Assembly (NCBI GenBank): GCA_950295325.1
Contig: OX485805.1
Span: 54,026,758 to 54,090,757, forward strand
DNA from: Polytrichum commune
Lineage: Eukaryota > Streptophyta > Polytrichopsida > Polytrichales > Polytrichaceae
Length of the DNA: 64,000 nucleotides
Direction: 5' to 3'
The notes below the pieces were generated by a model that was given only the letters and a program-made list of their open reading frames with translations, was not told the origin of the DNA and did not search any database. Both the position numbers and the translations under genes were made by a program. Each line of letters begins with the position of its first letter. Position 1 is the stretch's first letter. This document shows, piece by piece, positions 10,451 through 23,182 of this stretch.

Positions 10451-11433
10451 TGTAATCTATCAATGAACTCAATGGTGATCCCTAGATGCAACACCTGACA
10501 CTCATTTGGTCTTCCCTGTGTGGTTTTCTTAATTGGAACCCAATCTAAAAACCTATCTACACTCCCCATCTACCTCCTAGTCCCATGGTCCACATGGCTA
10601 GGTAGGATATCTATACCTACATGATCCTTGGTAGTTGCCCGCATCCCCACAGCCCCCACCATTTTCCTCTCACTAAAACATTCATTAAGGATGCACCGCG
10701 GCAATGGATCCAATTCCCTCATGGGTGGTTCTTAGGTAGATTAGAGCCACCCAACTTTCATTACGAGAAAAATAAAAGACTATTCACATGTATAGAAAAT
10801 CACTTATAAACAATGTATTACCACGATTTCAACTGAAAGTAAAATATAAAGACATTTATATATTCCTATAGATGACATCCTTACCAACCTATGGACATCA
10901 AGAACACATAATTTTTATATTCATTCAATAAATGTACGGGAATTCTTGTACAAGTCAAATATCAAAAGTTAAATGATGATGATCCTCATTACCGGTCACC
11001 TTTACTAAGTGTGACATCTTATTATTCACCAAATTTGGTTAGAAAATAGGAAATCGAAATAAACTGGCACCCCACATAGAAGTACTCCCCCATTAAATGG
11101 GTGACATCACCCATTTTTGGGATGATGTCACCCATTTCTCACCCACTTAAAAAATGGACCGACACTGGCACATGGAACTTGGCCCTAATGACCCCTTGCC
11201 TTCTTTGTGCCTCTATGCTTTGGCAGCTATGAGGAGCACCCGGTTGACGGCACAAAGGAATGCAACATTAAAATAATCGACTAAATTATATGGTATGCTT
11301 TGCACACGTTTGTGTACTGCACCAATCAGTTTGGGCTGTCCTTATTTGAAATAAAGAGTCTTATGTTTTATTTAGAGTTTTGCATGTCAAAGTTCTTGTG
11401 AAATATTCAATACGCAATTCATACAAGCTACAT
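10451..11433. other. No supported gene; one strong hairpin
   Basis: AT-rich with nothing recognisable except an inverted repeat: AAATGGGTGACATC at 11095-11108 and its exact complement at 11124-11137, with a 15 nt loop. Confidence 0.6.
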
Positions 11434-11783
11434 CAAATAGTCCTCATGTAGTGCACCACACTGATTTTGTGGAGCCCACGCTATTTCTCATTATGAGATT
11501 TAATGTCAACCACATTAATTTTCAACTCACATTAAATTTATGGTAGAAAATTGACATCAACCTCATTAATTGGTTTTTGAGAAAATTAATCACTGTGATT
11601 ACTTTATTTTGTGCTACATTTATCCTAAAACTAATATGCAATGTGTTGGTCAAAAGTATTCGTGAAGTCTTAGAGGAAGATTTGGGGTCTTGGACCCACG
11701 GTAATTCCACCTTCAAAAGAAAATTGGTGTGGCCCACACTAATTTTATTCACGCTAATATTCCACCGACACTATAAGGACTAC
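11434..11783. mobile_element. MITE family B, copy 1
   Basis: The left end CAAATAGTCCTCATGTAGTG and the inverse of the right end (near 11765-11783) are worn versions of the family B terminus CTAAATAGTCCTATTAGTG. The interior shares 'cccacgctatttctcattatgag', a 'gtgctacatt' segment and a 'gtcttggacccacg' segment with the copy at 61993-62317. No transposase. Confidence 0.65.
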
Positions 11784-12340
11784 AATGTTTGTGGTATTTC
11801 GTGTCACGTACAATATTTGCAAAGAGCCTCAACAAGATGCCTAGAGGTCTCAAAGTGTCACGCCCACTAATTGCCAATATGATATTATTCATCAACATAA
11901 GTAACAATTTTAAGTGAATTTTTTTAAGGGTTTAGGGCATTTAGCATACCACAATGGGATACTTGAGATGATAGTTTTCCAATTTAGAGTGCAAGGGGTA
12001 GATATTATTGAGCATACTCATGACAAATGCCATTTTTTTATATTTTAGTATGCAAGAGGAAAATATTCTTGAACAGAGTAATGCCATGTGTCATTCATGC
12101 ACACTTCAGTCGACTTGTACACCATTGTTTAACATAAGGCATGCACCTCATAATGCTATTGAGCGTACTCATGCTAAGATACTAGTAAGTGGAGTTGAAT
12201 GTCAAGAGTCATGAGGTGACACCAATGGTCAACTTGTTGAGCATTAGTGTAACCTAGCATATACCTCAAAATAAGGTAAGTTACACTGTTATGCATGTGA
12301 CACTAAATACCATAAACAATGTATTGAGGAGTGTTAACAT
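11784..12340. repeat. Dispersed non-coding repeat, copy 1 (pair at 36680-37195)
   Basis: Shared landmarks in the same order and orientation as at 36680-37195 include 'gtctcaaagtgtcac', 'gatattatt..tcaacataagtaac', 'gagatgatagttt', 'ttttagtatgcaa', 'cacctcata' and 'cctaaataccataaac'-like ends. The copies are well diverged. No coding frame is shared. Confidence 0.75.
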
Positions 12341-14750
12341 GTGAGTGGTGGGCAGTGAGCGGTAACTTGCGAGCAATGAAGTTGGCAAAATATTTGGAGA
12401 TGAACCCACTAGTATCCTATAACCGTGATATTTTGGCATAATTAGCAACATCTTTGTTTATAATAATATGAGTGGGAAGTTCACACAAAGTGCAACCAAC
12501 CTAACAAATGCCTTAGTTTACTCTTGAAATCAACAACTGCAAGCTTGACATGAGAGTTTGGAGATGATTTTGAATATTGTTGTTAGATTCAACACTCAAT
12601 TTCTTTATAAAAATAAAAATAAAAATGCAATTACATTCCAAGTATTGAGCAATTACATCCCAAGAGATTTGAATATTTTAGATTGTGTGGGAGGATCTTT
12701 GCCCCTAGGTATTGGTCACCAAGGAAGCTTAAGGGCTGAAGAATGTTATGCAATCTTCAGTCCCAATGCAAGGTCCATCAAGATAGGGGTGTTTTGAACC
12801 CCAAATTTTTTGGACCCGCACCTTAATGTAAACCCACCTTTAATTATGCACCACTAGATTTGACTTGAAAAGCTATGAGCACCTCATGCAAGGAAGGCCG
12901 CTTTGGATGTTCCAAGGGCCACCACAATTGCAATTAATCCACACTTGTCACGTGAATGGTCGGGACCTTGGAATGGACGTCCACTCAAATGCAGGCCAAA
13001 GTGGAAGAGAAACAGCACTATTTAATTAAATGCTGGCCGGTCCCAGCCCGGCCCATCAAAGACTAACTAAGTTGATAATATAAGTGTGATGGAACCGTGA
13101 CCTTGGCAGCCATGCCTGCATGCATGCAAGCAACAATATCCTATTGAATTGCATGGCATTGTACATGAGGTACTAAGGTAGGAGCACCCAAAATCAACAC
13201 CCTCGAAATCTTGTATAATAAGTACATGTTGGTTTTGAGACTGTTCTCCATGTGAACATCATATCCTCTTAACGGTTTTGGGTGCCAACACAATTTTCAC
13301 TTCAAAAATTTGTTTAAATTATGGGGGGAAAAACCAAAAAAACGCACAATATTTTTATTTTTTTCTCCCTTGTTTTACTTGGGAATTTTTTTCTGGTTCA
13401 TACGGCTATCACATGTATGCCAAATACCTTAATTTCTTGGTGTGAGATGCTCCTAGCTTAAAAGTACAAGGCCTTTGTCTAAGTTCTTAACCCTGAAGCG
13501 TCAAAGAGGCCCTATCCGGATTGGTGAAAAAAAATAAAAATGGCAAAATATCACAAAATGTCTACTTCAAAACTTAAAAGTTAAATATTCTCTCAAAAAA
13601 ATCGCTAGTTATTTGAAATTTGGATGAAATCGCCCCAAAAATGATAATTTTAGTAAAGTTCAAGATGAATGTCGCATTACATCCAAGTAATATCATATAA
13701 TAAGAATGTCCCCGTGACCATGATCACCACTTTGGCTCCTACAACAAAATGAATAAAGATACATTGATCCAGACCTTGACATGCACAAATATGGGTTTTT
13801 GAGTTACATACTTCTATTTTAAGCTAATTGTGCTAAAAAGTGATCCTATGTGATACTAACTTACTTTTCAAGCGCACTTTCCCAAATTGGTTGAATACCT
13901 TAATGTTATTGAAGAAATGAGTTCAAACAAATAGTTTGGGTGCCTTTGGATGCATCTACATACAAGTTAGTATTTTGATCACCAAAGTCATATGTGATTA
14001 TACATGTTACTTTCTCCTTGACATAAGTTAATGTATTAAATGAAAAATGTTAAGTCCAAAACATTTTAGTCTTTTGACTTGATGAGAACATAAAAATTAT
14101 GTATATGGACATGAATTGAGCATGAATATGAATAACACCGTCAAGCAAGATATGATCCCTTTCACCCTCTCCCTAGCTGCCCCACCCATCCCAATTTGAA
14201 AAGCCAAGAGGTGGGCATTGGGCATGGTTAAGGTGGAGGCTTGAAGTGGAGGCATGTAGCAATTGATGGTGGTTAATATCACATGTTTTATTTTATTTTA
14301 AATATGGATATATATGATGAGGATGTTATGTAAATCTATTGATATTGGTGAGGTATGGGTATTTAAAGGTATTTTCTTTTCAATGTCATTTAGGTCTATA
14401 TCATGCATGAACCTTAACTAGCATCAACTTGCTATAACACACTACATATTGGTATTAGAATGTTGTTGATCAAGATAACAACTTGGATATACAAAGATTC
14501 TCTCATTTTGTGTTATCCACCAACTATCAATATTTGATTGATATTACGATTTGAAAACCAATCAAGTAGATTCTTTGATTTAACATGTTGATACCATGCA
14601 TTCATCTATTAACAAGTCAACATTGTTAGCAACCCTTGTCAGGACTCTTCATTAACTTCAATTGAAAATAGAGGAACTAGATAACATAGTGTGATTTGAA
14701 GGGGATTCTATTGTCTGCACACCCCAATTCCCGAGGGCATGAGAACAACA
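12341..14750. other. No supported gene
   Basis: AT-rich DNA with short unrelated open frames. A palindromic 'gcatgcatgcaagc' cluster lies near 13115. Nothing else is supportable. Confidence 0.5.
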
Positions 14751-15059
14751 CTAAATAGTCCTATTAGCGAGGGTGGAAAATCAACATGGAAATGATTAAT
14801 ATGGGCAATTCTAATTGTCTAATCGAGTGGAAATAATGTGGGTGCAAGACACTTGGTCTCCCTCTCAGTATTCCTTGAGACTTTCGACCAACACCTTACA
14901 TCAAATAAAATATTCACCCAAAAGTAAATAATCACCCAATTTTATTTTATTTAAAGAAATTAATGTCACGCACACTAATTTCAAACTAGAGATCTGGTGT
15001 GGTTTGAAATTTAACTTGGCTCTAGAATTGTTGTGACCCACACTAATAGGGCTAGTTAG
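14751..15059. mobile_element. MITE family B, copy 2
   Basis: Left end CTAAATAGTCCTATTAGCG and the inverse of the right end (CTAACTAGCCCTATTAGTG) form about 20 bp imperfect terminal inverted repeats. The interior is non-coding and includes a copy of the 'caagacacttggtctc..ccttgagac' segment. The next copy starts about 50 bp downstream. Confidence 0.7.
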
Positions 15060-15109
15060 TATAAGTACCCCATGAAGGCATAACAATGTTATGGACTATG
15101 CAATTTCAT

Positions 15110-15443
15110 TAAATAGTCCTATGAGTGTAGGTCACGGTAATTCTCTAGAGCCCGCAATAATTCTCAACCCATGCCAAATTTCTAATTTAAAATTAATGTG
15201 AGCCATTATAAAAAAATTCTAGGAAACTGATGTGGGTGAATATTAAATTTCATGCTACTTTTGATCTAAGATGATTATTTTATTTTATGTAAGGTGTTGA
15301 TCACAAGTCTCAAGAAAGACTCAAGGGAAGACCTTGAGTCTTGAATGCATGTTATTTCCACCCCGGGCCTACTAAACAATTAAAGTGGCGCACGTTAATT
15401 ATTTCCACACTAATTTCCCACCCACACTAATAGGACTGTTTAG
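15110..15443. mobile_element. MITE family B, copy 3
   Basis: The left end TTAAATAGTCCTATGAGTG pairs with the inverse of the right end CTAAACAGTCCTATTAGTG. The interior has 'agcccgcaataattctc' and 'aaggtgttgatcacaagtct', which match other family B copies. Copies 2 and 3 lie in tandem about 50 bp apart. Confidence 0.7.
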
Positions 15444-17320
15444 TGGACCTAACGCGCAATCAGTTTTAAGAAGCTGTTTCTGGATTTCAAAAAGTTATTG
15501 AGAATTTAGTCTCCTTGCCAGGCATTGATGCCATTTCACCATATAGTGATCTACATAACTTATGTGCTATCATCAGTGTAGGTTGCGAAACTCTGTAAAT
15601 TTCCTGTAAGGAATTTATCAGACTCTGATTAAAAAATGATTTACAAATCACCTCATTAGAATTACAAGTATACTAGAAATCATTTAGACCACTGAGTTAG
15701 ATCAACTCTGAAAATTATTTACGACAGTTTTATTATATTAACTTAATAATAGTGCATAGATTCTCAGACAGTCGTGAAGAATGTGAGATCAGTACTTAAG
15801 CCTTGCACAGGTCCTGGACTTCTGGTGGCAGTGAGATTTCTTCAGCAGAAGAGTTACCCCAGTCAAAGTGTCGGCACTTCAACATGGTATGGCAATCATT
15901 CTGAGGGGAATATTGTAAACCGGTTAACCATTGTAGACTCAAGCGTCAACACTAGGTATTCATTTAAATAATCAACAAACATGCACTTTCGACAATCATA
16001 TAACTAAATCAAGGGAGGTCCGATTTTCAATGCAATCTTTGTTGATGCTTTATCATAGATTTACAAATGCAACACAACTTTCGTTGCGTAAATCTGATCA
16101 GTAAAAGTTGGAGAACATGAAAAAGGAATCAAATACCACACACATACCCTATCTAATGAACTTTCTGAATTTTGCAAATCAAAGGGGCTCCTCTGGAATT
16201 TGGGGGCAATTGATGCTAAAGTGTACATCCTTGGTCTGAGAGCCAGAAGGGGGGCTGATTGCTTTCAGTGACAATTTCTCCCTGCAACTAATCTGATGCA
16301 GTTGATATCAATCAGAAACAAATATTGGCTTCATCTTCTACGTCTCAGATTTGACATAACAGGCAATCTGCTCCATTCCCAGAAGATGCACTCATATTTT
16401 CATCACCTTTCTATTTGTTTCAAATGTCGCAAATGTCTATGTTGCAGGAAAGTCCAACATGAAACCAAAATGCCATCTTCAAAACCAGGTTAGGCACTCA
16501 ATTATCAATGATACAGTTAAAAGAGGCTGTGCAAATCCTTGATTTATTGCAATCTGTCAATAGCCCTTGAGAAGACTCTCATTGAGTGACCACAATTTCT
16601 GTCTACAGCCACGCACTATTACACAACCCGTGTTCTTAAAGGAAGCATCCACTGCCTCATATCAACACAACAATGGCATCAGAAATTTTAGTGTGTTACT
16701 TCCTTGTGCTGGATCCCAAGAACTCAGTCTACAACAACAGCAACCACTATAATAAACTCTTTTCATGCATTACTAATAGTAACGTAAAAAGCAGCTATGG
16801 AAATTGGTATGGATATGAGCTGAATGTCAGCTGTTTATATTGATACACTAGAGTTCGGATTGTCAGAAATGAGTTATATTGAGTGGTGGAAAAGGAAGGT
16901 CCACATCACAGATATAATGTAACTATCCACGTTCAGAGCTTAGCAGACAATAGCTCAACAAAAAACAAAGTGTACAAAACACTAGGAAGGAAGTGGTAAC
17001 TGCCACACATCATTGTACACAACCAAAACTCGTAAAAAAAAACACACACACACACAAACACACATGTTTGAGTACCATTTCTTATGAGCATTAATAGACG
17101 CACCCAAACAGCCTACTAGATGCTCATCAATGCATGCTAATTAAAAAGTCACAAAGGAATACTTGGCAATCCAATATTCATGTGACCCCCACACCTAACA
17201 CTTGTGGCTGTTGCATAGATTTCGGTGTGGTGGCCAGAGCGCATCCCATGGATAGCCCTAACCTGCCTTACCCTTTGCCAGCCTCCTCAAAGTCGTATTA
17301 ATACAGCCTCTCAGGTGGCC
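15444..17320. other. No supported gene; 3' flank of the F-box relic
   Basis: Short frames only. On the minus strand at about 16140-16290 two overlapping frames read protein-like, but neither has a family match or a reliable splice context. A CA-rich microsatellite lies at 17036-17066. Parts could be the 3' untranslated region of the minus-strand F-box relic. Confidence 0.4.
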
Positions 17321-18367
17321 TCATGACGTAGATGGTGGATTTAAGCCGAACGTGGTGAAGTTGGAGTTCAACCCTATGTTGTTGTTGACAGTGCTCCAGG
17401 GACCATCCTCATATACCTTCATACACTTCTTAGAGGGCATTGCGGTCCACAATTTGCACGACATTTTGGACGATGTTTTCTCCTTCACCTTGAGCTCGTG
17501 AATCTCGAGCTGCCACTTTTTGTTTTGTTCCTCCCTGCCACCATGAATGGACGGTCACATGCGACAGCCAGTTGCGGAACTCAGAGGCTCAGAGGCAATT
17601 GGACATCAACCTCATTCCACTTGTTGTGATGGATGTCATATGTCATGAGTGTATGGCCCATGCCATCCCAAAATAGAGTGTAAAGCAACCCCCGGAACAT
17701 GATGTATGAGCTCACTGCATTGCAATCCGCCAGTGGGTTGCATAGACTTAGCCAAGGACTCAAATACATGCTCTCAGGACAAGGCTGGCACCTTCTTGTT
17801 GAAATCATTTATGAGGAAAAGCTTGTACTGGTGATTTTCGAGCTCCACCATGATGACAACCAGGTTGAGTTTGCCGTCGCCGTAGCATGTGTGTAGCTTC
17901 AATGGAGGCAGCCGCTTTGTCGTTTCCGCAACAGGGTTACAAACAACCATGGCATGGTCATCTTTTTGCAAGCCTATGTACAAAACACATATGAGGCTCC
18001 CACCGGATGCTACCATCCTGCGTTCAGGAAAGGCTTCCATGCCTTCGAGGCGCCCATTGACGAATTTGTCCTCAAGAGTGTACCATCTCCCTTCCTAGAA
18101 ATCAATCAGGGTCCAATCTTGTGGTGAGATTTTTGCAGTCCCGAAGGTGTTGGGTGTGACCAGAGAGTACACTTTCTTGTGGGACTCCATCACGGACTTG
18201 TCTTCCAGCTCATTGAATATTGTGGGTGTCGCACCTATGATTTTCTTCCATCTCTTACACACACCACGGCATCTGGTGAGCGCACGGAGAGGTAGAAATG
18301 ACAAAATGCTCTCGAGGATCTCGGGCTGGAGCCCACTCCATGACTCGTTGCTGTTCGCCGGACTCAT
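17321..18367 (-). pseudogene. F-box protein pseudogene
   Basis: F-box proteins are the substrate adaptors of SCF ubiquitin ligases. From the ATG at 18365-18367 the minus strand reads an N-terminal F-box: LQPEILESILSFLPLRALTR then CRGVCKRWKKII (residues 13-44). After a TAG at about 18095 the same frame continues with EGRWYTLEDKF and a repeat-like C-terminal region (PLLKLHTCYGDGKL, NLVVIMVELENHQYKLFLIND) typical of kelch- or FBA-type plant F-box proteins. A frameshift follows near 17775-17800, a TGA at 17581 and another shift near 17525. Coding-like sequence ends at the TGA at 17321-17323. Total length, about 350 codons, is normal for the family. The start is the only Met before the F-box. Confidence 0.8.
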
Positions 18368-18573
18368 AGTCCAAGATGATGATGAATTCGCAAGAAACTC
18401 TCCAATTATGTTATGCAGAACTCTCAGAGGCTGATTTTAAATGTCACCTCTGCTGTCCTGTAACGTGACCATGGCCGTCACTTTGAAATGTGCAAACCTG
18501 CAATCTGCATAACATGTGCGGCCCCGATCAGCAGGGTGCATATTCGCACTTTCTTGTCAAATTTTCTGACAGG

Positions 18574-18866
18574 TTGGAAGACCTAATTCAGTTTCTGGAT
18601 CTTGAAAGCCAGCAATTATAGCCCAATCTCAACATTATGTTGGCCCAACGACGAACACAATGTAGGTTGGTTACGAACGTTCTGAAAATTTGGAAGACCT
18701 CAGTCAGTTTCTGAAATTTGACAGCCAACAGTTACAGTCCAAGCTGAACATTGTGTTGGTCCAAAGACGAACACAATGCAGGTTGCTTGCGAGTATTCTG
18801 AGAGATTGGAAGATCTAATTCAGTTTCCGAAATGTAAGAGCCAACAATCATAGTCCAATCTCAACA
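18574..18866. repeat. 116 bp tandem repeat, about 2.5 copies
   Basis: Units beginning TTGGAAGACCTAATTCAG start at 18574, 18690 and 18806, each exactly 116 bp apart. Shared words are 'cagtttctg', 'cagccaac', 'caacattgtgttgg' and 'acgaacacaatg'. The array sits about 200 bp upstream of the F-box relic's start, in the expected promoter region. Confidence 0.9.
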
Positions 18867-21203
18867 TTGCTGTACAATACACAAGCGCCATGGTGAGAAG
18901 TTTCACCCAATTCCCAGTCTATATCAGGACACATGATACCACAAGAGAGAAGTGCACAAAGCTCAGAATACATTACCAGAGACACAACTTGGCTACTCAA
19001 GGAACGCGCAACAATACATCCAACAACATTAAGGAGACCTAATCGCACAACACATGATTCACTTCGAGCAACCGCTTGGCTCAACGCAAGAGAACATCTT
19101 TCAGCACAGGCAAACACATTCAACAAGCAGATGAAGTTACCATGTCTACACTCCCGGATCCTTCCTCTGCAACAAGACGAAAAGAGTGAACTTGCGCCGC
19201 CAGGAATGTTGAATTCAATGCACATCATAGGTTAGTTCATTCTGTTATCCAGAGTCCCTCACATTTCCAAATTGACAAGTGTCAACGAAATGTGTGTGGA
19301 CTATCCTCGCATCCAACTGTCTACATGTTGCTAGATTAGGTGTCATTTGATCCTATCAATTACCCCCGTTGGTTCAAAAACATCCTACTAACTTGCTGTA
19401 CTTATATATGCAAATGGTTGTAAATTCGTCCCTTTGGGTTGCCAAGGGGCTCTAAGGCAAATGGCCCATTTCCAACCACTTAAGCAGTTTAGCATATTTG
19501 CAGTATGATTATGATGATGATGAAAAATGTCATGTGTAGAGATAAAAATAAGAATTAATTCATGTTTTTTCAAAAAAAAAATCGTATTATTTTGGTTTTC
19601 TAAGTGGATATTTCCTTTGACCTATGCTCATGATATTGGTTGCCCTTTTTCTCATCACCCATTGGTTACAAAACCAAGAACGCTTGATTTCAGTAATTGA
19701 TAATTGCATGCACCTAAATATGCTTGCAATCTAAACCTAGTTGTCAAATTTAGATCTTACACTTGGCTAAGTTGGTTTTCAATCATGACATGTCAGCAAC
19801 AATCAAAGATTGATGTTGTGTTGCATGAGAATAGGTTGGCCTAAGTTGCAAAAATGGGGTGGTGGTGGGAATGGGTCATGTACCATATATGATGGGTGTT
19901 GATAGGTAACCCCTCGAAGGGCCAATTTACTTCCATGCAATGATTTATATCATGTGCATGTTAAGAAACAACATCATATTTGTTGCATGGAAGTCCATAG
20001 TGATCCACCAATCAATATCAACAACTTTCAAGCTTACCACATTTTTGTGTTTTGTAACCTAGCAACCTTCATTTTACAACAGGTGACCAATTGTTTCTCA
20101 CAATGTGAAAAATGCTAAGGGGGTTAAATAAGAGGCAATTGTATGGTGCAAAACTTTGTAACACATTGATAATGACCTTATTCAAATACACCTTTGAACA
20201 TAACACTGCTAAAAGCTCCCCTTGGGGTTCCCATTTTAAGCATGGTAGGGCCTTGAATATGGATCTCGATTCCCAACTAGCTTTCAAGCAACTAGCTAGT
20301 TGTACAAGGGGTGACCGGAAAACACAGTTTATATTGTCCACATGGGGGCCCGGGAAACAATAGCACATTGCATCGTACTATGTGTTTTATTCTAGTATTA
20401 CAAAACCGGTCAGCCAAGCGCAGGTGCAAGCTCACTTGTTAGTTTGCTCTTACAAAGAGAATGATGTTCAAGTTGAGTATTGTTCATTCTGCAAGGTGAA
20501 CCATCATTGATGGGACATGATACTCTTCAAATTCCCAAAATTCCCGACACTAGGGATAAAGCACCCTAATGTTGAGTAATGTTATGAAGCTCATGTAGTC
20601 TAAAAGTTCATACATTAAACGCCGCATGCAAATCAAGTATTAATGTTCCACTTTAAAGCATGTTCCTCCCAATCATGAGTTGTGAAAAAGTACAAGAGGT
20701 GAGCAACCTCATCCTTAAGATGGAGAGGACAAACCTTGTTATCACCACCTCCTAATCTAAAGCTCCCCCGGTGCCTCTCACTCTAGTTCTCCATTAGTTC
20801 CACATAGAGAGTCTAGTCTTGTTAATTACACTCGTTCCAAAAGTTATCTTCATAAATAACTGAACTCTCATGGACTCACACTCTCATGTTCCTCATTTAC
20901 ACAAAATATAACACAATCATGTATGCACATGAGTCATTCATTAGTATTGTGAACTTTCAAACTTTGTACATTACAAAAACTTTACAACTTAACAATACTA
21001 TTGTGATTGCTATCAGCTCGAACCACCCAACCTTAGGAGAGGGTGAAAAGATTCTCTCTCCTCCCCTGAGCCCCCAATTGTATGTCAAAGGCACTACTTT
21101 TACTTTTTATTTCTCATATAGTATGAGTCTTCTATACATGATTATATCTTTGGTTCCACTATGAATCTTTGATCATTTGGCTCAATCATAATCATGTACC
21201 TAG
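18867..21203. other. No supported gene
   Basis: Contains a 126-codon minus frame and an overlapping 100-codon plus frame at 18848-19235, neither recognised. The rest is AT-rich non-coding DNA. Confidence 0.45.
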
Positions 21204-21620
21204 AATTATCTAATTCCAACTTGATACATTCATCTATTCTTCTAATTGGAACTGTCTAATTCTAACTTGATTGATTGATTCATTCTTCTAGTTGGAATTG
21301 TCTAATTCCAACTAGATACATTTATTCATTGACAGTTTTTTAGCTCCAATGAATAACATCCATTTGCTAGATGTTGTCTAACTCTAATTCATATCTTCTA
21401 GTTGAAGTTATCTAACTCCAACAAGAAGATCTTTCGATGGGAGTTGTTTACCTCCTAATTGGAGTTATCTAACTTCAACGCAAAGATCTTCCATTGGGAG
21501 TTGTTTAACTCCCATGCACAATTCCTTCATGGGTTGTCTAGTCCTTGTGCATCATTTTTTCCTTGGGTTGTCCATTTCATTTCTTTTTTTGGAGTTGTTT
21601 AACTCCCAACACCATCTAAC
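21204..21620. repeat. Array of short palindromes, period about 40-45 bp
   Basis: About nine imperfect units each carry a small inverted repeat around a TCTAA or TTTAA core, for example TAGTTGGAATTGTCTAATTC with CAACTA following it, or GGGAGTTGTTTAACTCCC. The arms pair as short hairpins. Spacers such as 'gatacatt', 'catctattcttc' and 'agatctt' recur between units. The array ends just before the MITE at 21632. Confidence 0.75.
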
Positions 21621-21631
21621 TCACATGCTAA

Positions 21632-22144
21632 GGGGCGGTTTACACTATGGACCATGAAGTCGTCCCACGTAAGAGGCCTATTTTGCGTGGGACGACTTCA
21701 TGGGACGACTTCCATGGTCCGAGTTACTAAAATATTAGTTTTCATGGTTCATGGGCCCTTCACTAGGTGTAAACCGAATGTGGACCAAGAGGAATGACCA
21801 CACACCAAAAAGTGAAGGTGCTGATTTTTTTAATACATGCCCAAAAAAATTGGGAATTTTTTTTAAAATTTGTTTTTTCGGCCAATGGCTGATTTTCAGC
21901 CTTACGACTCCCTTGATTTCCGTTGAGTCGAGCATTTTGCCTCGCCTCAACGGAAAACCCGTTGGACCATGGCACATTATCCAAATGGCAGATTTTAGTA
22001 GTTTTTGGGGACCTCAAAGTTAGTGGTCATTCTCCTTTTTTCAGGGTAGTGTAAAGCCAAATGGGACCAAGAGCACTTTACTCTCCAATCACAGATTTTA
22101 GAATTTCATGGTCATGGCTCTTGGTCCATAGTGTAAACCGCCCC
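21632..22144. mobile_element. Tourist/PIF-Harbinger-like MITE A1
   Basis: Perfect 22 bp terminal inverted repeats (beginning GGGGCGGTTTACACTATGG) bound 513 bp, flanked by TAA on both sides (21629-21631, 22145-22147). A 3 bp TWA duplication and G-rich ends are the PIF/Harbinger signature. The left end also holds a perfect 17 bp hairpin, CATGAAGTCGTCCCACG at 21653-21669 and its complement at 21686-21702. No transposase frame. Confidence 0.9.
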
Positions 22145-22351
22145 TAAGTACATCAAAGTATGGTTAGTTTTTCTTTCTTACATAATCAATCATTAAATCT
22201 CTTAATCAAGATATATCACACACATTACATCAAGCTTCCTATTTTCACCTTCAATATGCTTATCTAAATATGTGCATTTTTTGGCTTTAATTTGTACCCA
22301 TAAGCTAGAAATTGATTAAAACACTTAGCATTTTGGTCATCTTAAGCTACG

Positions 22352-22440
22352 CTAAATCATCCTATTAGTGTGGGCCACATTTTTATTTTTATTTTTTTAA
22401 GGAAATAGATGTATGTGGGTGACTCTTTTATTTTATGCTA
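22352..22440. mobile_element. MITE family B fragment
   Basis: The left terminus CTAAATCATCCTATTAGTG plus 'tgggccac', followed by the typical family B segment 'tgtgggtgactctttta', are present. The right end is not recognisable. MITE A2 begins 40 bp further on, and may have inserted into it. Confidence 0.6.
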
Positions 22441-22479
22441 CCTCTATAGAATATGAATTGTAGTATGAAATGACAATAA

Positions 22480-23007
22480 GGGGTTGTTTACACCATGGAC
22501 CATGAAGTCATCCCAGAACCACTTCGGTTTACATCAAGGAAAAAATATTAGAGTGATCATAGAGTTTGAGGTCCCAAAAAGACATATTTCAAGGCCTACA
22601 TTATCTACTGACATGGTCCAACGGGTTTTGCGATGGGAAAGGCAAAAGAGGTGCTCTAGTAGAAAAAGGCAAGGACCCCTTGCAAAGAATTGTTATTATA
22701 ATAAAATTTTAATGAAAATTTTTTTTGGGGGGGGAGAGAAGATGAAGACAAGAGAATGGACAAACGTTTTTACTTTTTTTCAAAACTTCCTTTTTGGGGC
22801 ATATATTACAAAAATCAATACATTCTCTTTCTGATGCATGGTCATTCTTCTTGGTCCACATTTGATTTACACCTAGTGAGGGACCCAAAGACTTTGTAAA
22901 TTGATTTTTAAAGAAATTGGACCATGGAAGTTGGACCATCAAGTCGGACCATGGAAAAAGGCCATTCTCCATGGTCCAACTTCATGGCCCATGGTGTAAA
23001 CCGGCCC
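22480..23007. mobile_element. Tourist/PIF-Harbinger-like MITE A2
   Basis: Ends GGGGTTGTTTACACCATGG and, inverted, GGGCCGGTTTACACCATGG. TAA lies on both sides (22477-22479, 23008-23010). The interior shares 'gacatggtccaacgggtttt' and 'ggcaaaagaggtgct' with the copies at 34342 and 61417, here in opposite orientation to the latter. Confidence 0.9.
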
Positions 23008-23182
23008 TAAGCATAGTATGTTTCACAATGCACATAACAATACTCAACAATTTGCTGCTGCACCCTGTGCTAAATTCTAATTGAGAGCCTGAATTCTTTA
23101 AAAATCATACCATGAGTTGGCAGCTCTGCCTGGATGGTTGGGTATGGTCCCCCACGAATGGGGGGTTTACTAACGACACGGT

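Noticed and set aside
16140-16290. Minus-strand exon with RPRMY motif
   Set aside because: Two frames look equally protein-like, no certain splice sites, no family match.
18848-19235. 126-codon minus and 100-codon plus overlapping frames
   Set aside because: Neither resembles a known protein and each is the shadow of the other; no splice or promoter context.
21204-21620. CRISPR array
   Set aside because: Plant nuclear context, units not identical, spacers also repeated, no cas genes.
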